From positions 3,465,618-3,529,617 of the forward strand of contig JAHNZQ020000308.1 of the NCBI GenBank assembly GCA_019155205.2: a stretch of DNA of 64,000 nt. The letters run 5' to 3'. This DNA is from Gracilaria vermiculophylla. Its lineage: Eukaryota; Rhodophyta; Florideophyceae; Gracilariales; Gracilariaceae. A program made the position numbers and the translations under genes. Below are positions 20,725 to 29,177 of this stretch, one piece after another. Numbering within the stretch: position 1 is the stretch's first letter; every line of letters starts with the position of its first letter. The notes below the pieces were generated by a model. The model was given only the letters and a program-made list of their open reading frames with translations, did not search any database and was not told where the DNA came from.

Positions 20725-21171
20725 CTAAATCTGCATAAATCCCATGCCGTTACAATCCTTGCACGGCCTACCCAGCGTTCCTTTCTGTTTGCAGGGGACA
20801 CAGGGAACGCGCTTTCCAAGAAAGCCAACCATAAGCTTCGTACCTTGACAGAATTGGCATGTTTTCACGCCAGAGCCACTGCAGGTGTTGCATGGGATGA
20901 GTTTATTGCGCATTTTCTTGACCTGATTCAGCTGCTTGCGAGAAGGGTGGTCCATGGGTTCATTTTTCGGCTTTTTCCCGAATCCACCGGCTGCGAGGAC
21001 GTGGACACTAGACAACAGCAGTGGAAGGATGGGGGTTGCACTCAACGGTAGCGCGGGGTTGAGCATGTTCGAAGCAGAACGCGAGGTGATACAGAGAGTA
21101 CGACGATATGAGTTCAGACACCGGACGGTGCTTATCGCTCGATTCAACCGGACGGGCATTCCTGAGCCCAT
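20725..21171 (-). CDS. DnaJ-type zinc-ribbon protein, probably plastid or thylakoid-lumen targeted
   Basis: 148 residues from ATG at 21171; the frame continues upstream but only to a GTG. Four CxxC motifs (94-97, 105-108, 124-127, 137-140), three in the CxxCxGxG style (CNTCSGSG, CKDCNGMG), make the zinc-binding cysteine-rich domain of DnaJ without a J-domain. Stand-alone versions (BSD2, PSA2, LQY1 types) act in assembly or disulfide chemistry of photosynthetic complexes. The N-terminus is rich in Arg/Ser/Asn with no acidic residue, followed by a hydrophobic segment (PILPLLLSSVHVLAAGG) with an Ala-rich cleavage-like site. This resembles a bipartite plastid-plus-lumen leader, so photosystem assembly is the inferred role. 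It shares a divergent promoter of about 360 bases with the lipase gene. Confidence 0.78.
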   Translation of the reverse strand: MGSGMPVRLNRAISTVRCLNSYRRTLCITSRSASNMLNPALPLSATPILPLLLSSVHVLAAGGFGKKPKNEPMDHPSRKQLNQVKKMRNKLIPCNTCSGSGVKTCQFCQGTKLMVGFLGKRVPCVPCKQKGTLGRPCKDCNGMGFMQI

Positions 21172-21535
21172 GATAAGATCAAAGCTAAGCGAGATTGGTG
21201 CCGGCAGCAGGGCACATTCTGAACCCTTGGTAGGCTCACGCAGAATAGGAAAAGGATCGGCGCTGATGGCCACAGCACTGTTTTGGATGCACGCTATTCA
21301 AAACGAATGATTGGACGTGCTGGTATGCGCGATTTATGACGTGGCGTAGTGGCACCCAAACGTCCAAGCAGACCCTCGGTGGCGCCACAACCGCTCCTCG
21401 CACGAATCTTCAGAATCAACATGTTCGCCGCACGCTCCACGTGAACATCGCTATCCGACCATTAATCCGTGCGCCGCGTCACCTTCCGTGCCTCTCGCTT
21501 GGTTGCTTCGATTTCGCCCGCTCCATGGCATCCAC

Positions 21536-24500
21536 ATGGAGAGCCTGTCCAGCTCCTTGCCCTCCCACTTTCGCTTCGGTCCCGCTCCAAGCTCGCCCTT
21601 CTTCACGGCTGAGCCCGATGACCCTGCCAGTACCGTCCCTTCGGTCGATGTGCGTTCTGCCAAAACGCGCCTTGAGGTGCTAAAAGGCTGGGAAGTCAAC
21701 TTCTCTGTTCTGTGTCTTTTCTTCGCGTCTATGATTGCTCTGGTGTACATTTTCGTCAAGCTGAGGGTCTCTGCGGCCGAATGGCACGACTCTCATGTAA
21801 TTCCTTCACTCAACTCCGTAGAATCGAGCGTTAGATTTTTGCTTCAAGCCGCAAGCGTTGCGCTTCCACTCTTTTACCTCACCAGTCTGTACGTCGCCCC
21901 AATCGTCACCGACGAGCAAATATGGACGTGCATCGTGTTATCGGTTGCGCTTCTTGTCAGCAACCCGCTTACTCGCGTGTCATCGCTCATGGCACGAAGC
22001 ATCGACGCTGCTAGCGTCGTGAACCATGGTTTAAGACATTCACAGAGGCTGTATTTTCCGCTTGACATTTTCTCAGAGGATCCCACGGCGCGTCTTATCA
22101 TTGGTGATAGCGTTTACACGGCTGCCATTTATCTCTACCTCATTCTATCGGCCCACTCATACCGCGTGTTTGATGTTAAATCCTTGCATACTTTGCGATT
22201 CTATGCACCAAAAGTGGCCATAGCCCTATTTTTCTTTGCAGTCAAGCTTGCTGCTGGTTTCAAGGCGGGAGTCTCTCTTGGTCTTGTTCCTTACTCACGC
22301 CTGATCACCTGGTTCATTCTGTATAAAGGGAATCGCCACTCTCTGCGGATTACCCTTCCGGTCATAATAACAACAGTCCTGGACACTGCGTTTGCATTTT
22401 GGCTTGTAAGCGAAGTGGCACGAACTGCCGAATTTCTTGCGACAGTGCCTTACGTTGAAAATCGAGCGAAACAACTCGGGTTTCGTTGCTTTGTCTTTCA
22501 GACACTTGCGTTCTGCTTTAACATGATCGGGCTTAGTCTGCTGGTGACCTACATGCTGCCAATCACGTACATATACGATGCCTATGACAATCCTCCGGCA
22601 AATTTTCTCCAACTCGAACCTCCTGTTGCGCGACTTGGCCTAGCATTCGTCTATTTTACATGGACATTGGTTATTGCGTACGTAAACCTTCCACCAGACC
22701 CCATAATACCTTTCGCGAGACGCATCTCATTCAGAGTTCTTTATCTACTGCGAAACAGCCGTGTGGCCGCATGGCTTGGTCTTGCGGACATAGTAACCGC
22801 AGAAGAACCTCAGGACGTTGATGAAACCGTGGACAATCTGGTAGCGGTTCGTGCAGATAGTGGAACAATACCTTTACGATACCGTCATCGCGAAATGTTT
22901 GATCACATTTTGCTCTCCCCTGATACAGCTCAACCCTTATCGCCTCTCGCTCTGAACCCGCATCCCACATCTTGCCCTCCATGCTGTGAGCAGCGGAAAT
23001 ACCGATCTCTCGATGATGAGTTCCCCGAAGGACCGGAGGAAAAGCATGATTCAATGCCGTCATGGACCACATCGACTGCAAAGCCAATCGATATCATTCG
23101 GAGCAGAGCAAGACGACTGCGGGCTTCGCGCTCTGATCGGCCACCACCCGCAGAATTTAATACATCCAGCCCATTACGACTGCGATTGAGGAAAAACCTA
23201 TTTGTCATGGAGACTCAAGTATTGCTCGCAAATACGACTTATCTTTCGTACATTCCGGGAAATCCAAACGAAGAACGAAAGCGGACAGATCCCAATGCAC
23301 CCCTACAACACATTTGTTCGGTTTCCACAGGTCTAGAAGACCTGGCAAGGCGAACTGATGGAGGTGCCAGTACGCGACGCATGCACGACAAACCTCAACC
23401 CTCCTATGACGACGGAACGAGGTTTCTCGTTGACCCATACGAGATGGCTGAGCGGTATGGTTACAGAATACATAAACATTTTTGTGACGAAGGACTGAAC
23501 ACACATGCTATAATCCTCGTGAACTCTACTCGAGTCGTTGTTGCATTCAGTGGCACTCGGGATGTGACAAACTGGAGCCTCAATGCCAACGTAAAGCGTG
23601 TTGTGCTTGATGATAAGCTGGGAAAGTTTGAGTACGAACTAAAGGAGGATGAGGCAGAGGAAGAATCAGAAAGTATCGAAGATGAGTTGAGCTCTAGCGG
23701 ATTAGAATACCGAGGACTTGATTTCAACTTTGATTTCAATGACATTGCTCAAGAAAAAGTGCCGATAAGGAAAACAAAATCGGACGTGGCGCTCTTCTTC
23801 GGTGAGGAAGACAGCATAGATGTCCGAAGTCCACAAGAATCTGAGTACAGGCGCCCGAACGACTACGGCGCAATCCCAAATAATAATGAGACAAGGGGGT
23901 TTGAGCCCGCACAAGCTGGTAGATCGGGTGCTGCCATGCGAGTATCGAGAACAACACGAGGGGTTTCTATCGTGGCGAGTACGCTAGCGAGGGAATTGCT
24001 AACTTTTGGACAAGCAAAAGTGCACGAAGGATTCATCAATGCATACATGTCATTGAGAAAACAAATAATGGGGTCCCTCATAGAGCTGTACAGGGGAAAA
24101 CAAGGTACACGAGCTGAAACGAGCCAAAATAATATCGAGAGAAGCACTGAACTGTCTCGCGATCATGATGGGATCGCAAAGTCATTGCCCCTGTTCTTCT
24201 GTGGCCACAGTCTCGGGGGGGCGCTGGCAACTTTTGCGAGTTACGAGGCTGCGCGATACTACAAGCGAATAGGACTAAACCGACGGCAGGACGTGTCCTG
24301 CACGACGTTTGGCTGTCCCCGGCTTGGCAATGAGGCCTTCAAAGCAAGATATGAGGGTTTGGTGGAAACGCATTGGCGTTTCGAGATAGCCTCTGACCCC
24401 ATTCCCAAGCTCCCCGGCTGGATACTGAACTACGTCCCAGTCGGTGTCCAGGTGCTGATGGACCAGTCTGGCATGCTACTGATCGACCCAAGCTTCATTG

Positions 24501-24691
24501 AAGTACAGTGGTGGGGACAACTTTCCAACTGGTACATGGGCTATCGACTACACATACGAGCGTCTTATTGCATGGCGTTAAGGACTTACTGCAAGCTGTA
24601 TAAGAACGGGGCAGATGACCTTGCAGAAAAATTTTGGCCTTTCCCTCTCCGAGTGCAGACGAAGGGACTCTTTCGTCAGGTTAATCAATAG
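21536..24691 (+). CDS. Polytopic membrane lipase, class 3 (alpha/beta-hydrolase)
   Basis: 1051 residues from ATG at 21536; the frame opens earlier but without an ATG. The first 400 residues contain about eight hydrophobic segments (for example VLCLFFASMIALVYIFV and IALFFFAVKLAAGF), then a charged cytosolic linker. The lipase domain starts around residue 640: SGTRDVTNWSLN (oxyanion region), the nucleophile elbow GHSLGG (Ser), FGCPRLGN, the Asp loop SDPIPKLPG, and a His in GYRLHIRASY. All three catalytic residues are therefore present. An acidic insert of about 230 residues separates the oxyanion loop from the elbow. Class 3 lipases hydrolyse acylglycerols; membrane-anchored members such as diacylglycerol lipases make signalling lipids. 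The eight-segment N-terminus is unusual and its function is not evident. It is convergent with the RING gene. Confidence 0.92.
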   Translation: MESLSSSLPSHFRFGPAPSSPFFTAEPDDPASTVPSVDVRSAKTRLEVLKGWEVNFSVLCLFFASMIALVYIFVKLRVSAAEWHDSHVIPSLNSVESSVRFLLQAASVALPLFYLTSLYVAPIVTDEQIWTCIVLSVALLVSNPLTRVSSLMARSIDAASVVNHGLRHSQRLYFPLDIFSEDPTARLIIGDSVYTAAIYLYLILSAHSYRVFDVKSLHTLRFYAPKVAIALFFFAVKLAAGFKAGVSLGLVPYSRLITWFILYKGNRHSLRITLPVIITTVLDTAFAFWLVSEVARTAEFLATVPYVENRAKQLGFRCFVFQTLAFCFNMIGLSLLVTYMLPITYIYDAYDNPPANFLQLEPPVARLGLAFVYFTWTLVIAYVNLPPDPIIPFARRISFRVLYLLRNSRVAAWLGLADIVTAEEPQDVDETVDNLVAVRADSGTIPLRYRHREMFDHILLSPDTAQPLSPLALNPHPTSCPPCCEQRKYRSLDDEFPEGPEEKHDSMPSWTTSTAKPIDIIRSRARRLRASRSDRPPPAEFNTSSPLRLRLRKNLFVMETQVLLANTTYLSYIPGNPNEERKRTDPNAPLQHICSVSTGLEDLARRTDGGASTRRMHDKPQPSYDDGTRFLVDPYEMAERYGYRIHKHFCDEGLNTHAIILVNSTRVVVAFSGTRDVTNWSLNANVKRVVLDDKLGKFEYELKEDEAEEESESIEDELSSSGLEYRGLDFNFDFNDIAQEKVPIRKTKSDVALFFGEEDSIDVRSPQESEYRRPNDYGAIPNNNETRGFEPAQAGRSGAAMRVSRTTRGVSIVASTLARELLTFGQAKVHEGFINAYMSLRKQIMGSLIELYRGKQGTRAETSQNNIERSTELSRDHDGIAKSLPLFFCGHSLGGALATFASYEAARYYKRIGLNRRQDVSCTTFGCPRLGNEAFKARYEGLVETHWRFEIASDPIPKLPGWILNYVPVGVQVLMDQSGMLLIDPSFIEVQWWGQLSNWYMGYRLHIRASYCMALRTYCKLYKNGADDLAEKFWPFPLRVQTKGLFRQVNQ

Positions 24692-25325
24692 GATTTACCA
24701 CAGTCGACTACCTGTACAACACTTAGCTTTTGGATGTATATCACAAACCAAAGGGTCTTAGTTTCCGTACTCCCTCCAGAATATGGCCTTCGAGACTTAC
24801 TGTCAAACAGTAAACAAAAACGCGAGGGGTGCAATCAGAATCAATCAAGGCAGTAACGCAGCAAACCATAATATCGTATATTTTAAAGCCAACAAACAAG
24901 TGCTGCCGTCTCGTCTGTCATCGTTTCCTTTCGAATCTATGTAGGTTCCAGAGAACAACAGCCATGTAAGAGAGAGAGTACGCTAAACTGTGACGGCGAA
25001 AACAAAGAAAGGGTAGAAATAGATGAGATAGTTCTGTGCAGTACACGATGGTTAACAGGATTTCGAAGCCTCGACCAAAAGGTAGCTGGATCGCTCAATT
25101 CCGTCAAAAGGCGCTCTCAACATCTTCAGTTGTCAGCAGGTATCTACAAGATGGAGACTGAGACATTTAACACAATACAGCATGGTTCCACAGCGAGCTT
25201 CCCAGAGAAGAATCATTCCATCCGAGAAAACGATGGAATCCATCGTTACAGAAAACGTGTCACACACGCACAATCTACAAAAAAAAAAAAAGATATGCCG
25301 GGTGTGCGCACCTCAAAGATTGCAG
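24692..25325. other. Convergent 3' region
   Basis: 634 bases between the stops of the lipase (+) and RING (-) genes. It is AT-rich with an A-run at 25279-25290 and no coding character, as expected of two facing 3' untranslated regions. Confidence 0.6.
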
Positions 25326-26732
25326 CTATGAATCGTTGGAATTCGCAAACCAGTTCCAAACGACGAAATTAGAAAGCGAAAGACCCTGCCCGTGATTACC
25401 TCGATCACGCAAGCCGCGCAAGGAAAACGTGCGACCCATGCCATGATGATGATGTCTAGAATTACCATTGTTAGCGCGACTAGAGTTTGACGAAGAATTA
25501 GATGAGGGCGGGATGCCAATGCCGTTGTACGCAATGACGAGATTGGCGGCAGCGTGATCGGCCAGAGTTCCGGCTGCCTCATGGTCCCTGAGATTTCTAG
25601 CCTCCTCCTGAGAAATAGAATTGGCAAGCTCCTCGTCACGCGCTATTCTGCCCATGGTGACGATGTCCTTTGCCAGGGAGCTGAAGCCGACAGAAAAGCG
25701 ATCACCGGTAGAGCAGAAGTAGTGCGTTCTGGGGCGAAGGTCCGGCGGAGAAATGGCGCTGATGGCGCCAGTGACGTCAATGGTGGGCGGGTCGGAGTCC
25801 AAGGCGTCGTTGGTGAGACAGGCCCACACTCTTGGCTTTTGAAAGTTGTTGCGCAGAATCTTGTCCCAGTTGAGGATGAGGTCAAAGGAGGAGGTGACAT
25901 GAGAGGAGCAGCACAGCACAAGCACGTCCGGCTTCAAAACGCGGACATCATCCAGAATCATTCTGCGCGATGTGAGACTGGTGCGTCGCAGCACAGTGAG
26001 GCGGACATTCATGTCAGCAATGCAAGCATTGGGCGAAAAATCTGTGCCATCACTGAACAAGTCGTCGAGTGGAAGCGGCTCGGTGGGGGCGCCTGGCAGG
26101 GGAAACTTGTTCATCAACTTGGTGACGAGGGTCTTCTTGCCGACCTTCTCCGGGCCCAGAAAGACGACTTGCAACGTGTCTTCCAGCACTTTGGACTCGC
26201 GCTGCTTTCTCTCGGCAATGATGTCCCTGACTGCCCTGATGACGTCGTCACATCCGGGCTTGCGGATTATGACCTTTCTGGCCCTTGCGCGACAGGTTGG
26301 GCAGCGTCTCTTGACGAGGCGGCTGACGCACACATCACAGAGGTTGGCGTGACCACAGGGGTCTAGTTTGACGTTAGTTTGGCGCTCAAAGCACACGACG
26401 CAGCTCGAATCCGAGTCGAGCAGGGCGGAATCGGATTGCTTCTCGTCGGGGGTTGGGGAGGGCGGGGAGGAGTGGTCACTGTCCGAAAGTGGGGACGGCT
26501 GCTCAGACAAGAGCGGGGACAGTGGAGGGGTTGGGGAGAGATTGGACGGGGACAACGGAGGGGAGAGATCATGGGTGGCAGTGGCAGTGGCGGTGGCGGC
26601 TTCCACGAGGGATGTGGCGACGGGGTGCTCAATGGCAGTGGGGGGATGTTGTTCGCTTTGATGATGCGGTCTTATGTGTTGAGGCGGTTGGTGCTGCGGA
26701 TTGTGGTGTACAGTGCGGATGTTGGAATCCAT
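25326..26732 (-). CDS. RING-finger protein fused to a degenerate Ras-like GTPase domain
   Basis: 468 residues from ATG at 26732; the frame runs on upstream through very GC-rich sequence, but similarity and composition favour this start. Residues 1-110 are His/Pro/Ser-rich and disordered. Residues 111-147 are a RING-HC finger (CVVC, then CGH, CDVC, CPTC). Residues 188-360 look like a small-GTPase fold: a P-loop-like GPEKVGKKTL at 193-202, a hydrophobic strand DVLVLCCSS, a G4-like LTND and a G5-like CSTGD. The usual Ser/Thr after GK is Lys, so GTP/Mg binding is doubtful. The tail is Ser/Asn/His-rich. The RING suggests E3 ubiquitin-ligase activity; the GTPase-like module could be a regulatory or binding domain. 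I know no named family with this order. Confidence 0.85.
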   Translation of the reverse strand: MDSNIRTVHHNPQHQPPQHIRPHHQSEQHPPTAIEHPVATSLVEAATATATATHDLSPPLSPSNLSPTPPLSPLLSEQPSPLSDSDHSSPPSPTPDEKQSDSALLDSDSSCVVCFERQTNVKLDPCGHANLCDVCVSRLVKRRCPTCRARARKVIIRKPGCDDVIRAVRDIIAERKQRESKVLEDTLQVVFLGPEKVGKKTLVTKLMNKFPLPGAPTEPLPLDDLFSDGTDFSPNACIADMNVRLTVLRRTSLTSRRMILDDVRVLKPDVLVLCCSSHVTSSFDLILNWDKILRNNFQKPRVWACLTNDALDSDPPTIDVTGAISAISPPDLRPRTHYFCSTGDRFSVGFSSLAKDIVTMGRIARDEELANSISQEEARNLRDHEAAGTLADHAAANLVIAYNGIGIPPSSNSSSNSSRANNGNSRHHHHGMGRTFSLRGLRDRGNHGQGLSLSNFVVWNWFANSNDS

Positions 26733-27606
26733 TGGTGAAAGAGGCGTTTTGTGGCACGGAAAAGACGCGGAGGCCGGGGGTGAGTTGCAGGCGACGACAG
26801 ATGCACGCGGCAAATGCGGCGAACACGGCGAAAGCGCGGGAGGCGGGAAGCGCGACGAGGGCGAAGAGAGGGGGGAAAGGGGGGCGGTGGGGGGGCGGGG
26901 GGGGGGGAGGGGCGAGGGCGAAGGCGCGGAGCAAGGCAGCGAAATGCAGACGGTTGTTGCGGGGCGCGAGTGGGCGAGGTGTTTCGGAGCGTCTCTCAGG
27001 CGGGCAACAACGCGCGCGTGGACGAGGGGCGAGGTGAGGGCAGCGGTGTGGGGGTGGGCGGGGGGCGCGGGGAAGCCGCGCGGCGAGGCGGGGTGGGAGG
27101 GGTCGGGCGGGGTCGGGCGGCGGGGGTCGGGCGTGGTGGGTGCAGCGACAAAGGCGACCACGGCTTGACGGGCGCGGCGAGGCGTGCGACCGGCAAGCTG
27201 CGCGCTTTTGCGTGGCGGCAGGCACCGAAACGCGGCACGACGCCAGCACGCGGCGGCAGCAGCGCGCGGTTGCGCGCGTGCGCACGCGCGCATGCGCGCA
27301 CGCGCGTGCGCGCCGCACTGCGCGCGATTTGCGTGCCCTTTTTGGTGGGTTTTTTTCGCAGGCGCCGCCGCCCATTGGCTGCTGATGCGGCGGCGCTGCG
27401 CGGTGAACGGCGCTGTGCTGCGTGCTGTGCACCAAGCTTGCGCGCGCGGCGCATCTGGCCACGGCGCGGAGCGCAGCGTCGTGGCCAGCTGCATTGCGTG
27501 GCGGACGCGCTATGCGTGGGCGCCGTGGCGCACGAGCAGTGCCTGCACCGCGTGGCATGCGCTGTCCACGTGGGTTCGATGGTTGACGTGGGATGCGCGG
27601 AGAACG

Positions 27607-27761
27607 TGGCCGGCGTGGAGGACGTGGCCGGCGTGGAGGACGTGGCTGGTGTGGAAGACATGGCCGGCGTGGAGGACGTGGGTGGTGTGGAAAACGTGGC
27701 CGGCGTGGAGGCGGATGCGGAGGCGGAGGCGGAGGCGGAGGCGGAGGCGGAGGCGGAGGCG
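27607..27761 (+). repeat. 18-base minisatellite followed by GCGGAG hexamer array
   Basis: From about 27607 an 18-base unit close to GTGGCCGGCGTGGAGGAC recurs about six times with point changes. It passes at about 27713 into roughly eight tandem copies of a GGAGGC-type hexamer. Both periods are multiples of three and the array stays open in several frames, but it is not linked to a recognisable gene. Confidence 0.8.
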
Positions 27762-28095
27762 CTCGCGGAGATGTAAGCGGCATGAGGGCGTGTGCGCCTC
27801 TGATGGGTGCAGGGCGGGCGGCGGCATGCCTTTCGGCGGCGCAGTGTATGACGGCGGCGCGCGAGGGCGCGTGCGGCGCAGGCGGCGCCTCGCGCGCGCG
27901 CACCGCGCGCCTTGTGCGTCGCCACGAGAGCGCGCCTTTGCGCGCAGATACTTCCACGCCTCGTGTTTGCCGCCGCCGCCACCGCCGCCGCGCGCCGCCG
28001 TTTATTGCAGCTGCTGCACTGCCGCTTTCCTCCGCGCGGCCGCACGAGTCGCGCGGCGCCCTCGCGACGCCGCGCCACCGTCATACACTGCGCCG

Positions 28096-28126
<31 letters not shown>

Positions 28127-28523
28127 CCAAGAGCGCGCCGCGCGTCATGCTGAGCGCGTGCGCGGCCGGCCGGCGGCGCGAGACTGCGGCAGCGGCGGCG
28201 GCGGCGGCGGCGGCGCTGCTGCCGGCCGCCCGCGTGCGCGGCGCGCCGCGCGCCACCTGCGCGCTGCGGCGCTTATCGACGCGCGCTGTAAATACACGCG
28301 CGGCACGCCGCGCAAAAAGGCGCGCGCGAAAACGCACCGCGCGTGTCCGCCGCGGCGTGCGCAGCGTGCGCAGCGTGCGCGGCGTGCTGCCCAATGGCGT
28401 AGCCGCACGCCCGCCGCGCTCCGCGCGCGCCGCGCACAATTGCCCCCCCCCACCCCCCTCAGGCACACGTCCTCCCGCGCATCGCGCTGTGCACCTTGAA
28501 CCACCGCCGCTCGGCGCGCGACC

Positions 28524-28748
<225 letters not shown>

Positions 28749-28836
28749 CCACACCACACCATGCACCACCAGTCCGCTTGGGGCCACCCCGACCCTGAGC
28801 CCGCGCCCATCCTCGCCTCGCTAGAAGCCGCCCTCG

Positions 28837-28837
<1 letters not shown>
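28749..28837 (+). repeat. 89-base exact duplicate of 29166-29254
   Basis: The sequence right after the N gap is identical, base for base, to 29166-29254, which includes the ATG of the following gene. The first copy is bounded by Ns on one side and a long impure poly-C run (28838-28929) on the other. This looks like the same locus assembled twice. Confidence 0.85.
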
Positions 28838-28930
<93 letters not shown>

Positions 28931-29177
28931 CCGCCCGCCGCGCCCCCCGCCCCCCCCCCCCGCCGCCCGCGGCCCCCCCCCCCCCCCCCCTCCATCCGAA
29001 ATCAATAAACCCGCCCTCGTCATTTCTCTTCCTCTCACCCCGCCTCCCCATCACTCCCCTCCCTCCCTCCCTCCCTCCCCCTCTACTCCCTCCTCGTCAA
29101 AACCCCCTCCCCCCCCAACACCCTCCCCTCCATCCCCTCCCCTCCATCCCCTCCCCCTCCTTCCCCCACACCACACC

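Noticed and set aside
25326..27494. Longer RING protein starting upstream in the GC island
   Set aside because: The extra residues are Arg/Ala/Pro-rich with Cys runs typical of random GC-rich translation. The ATG at 26732 begins sequence of different character.
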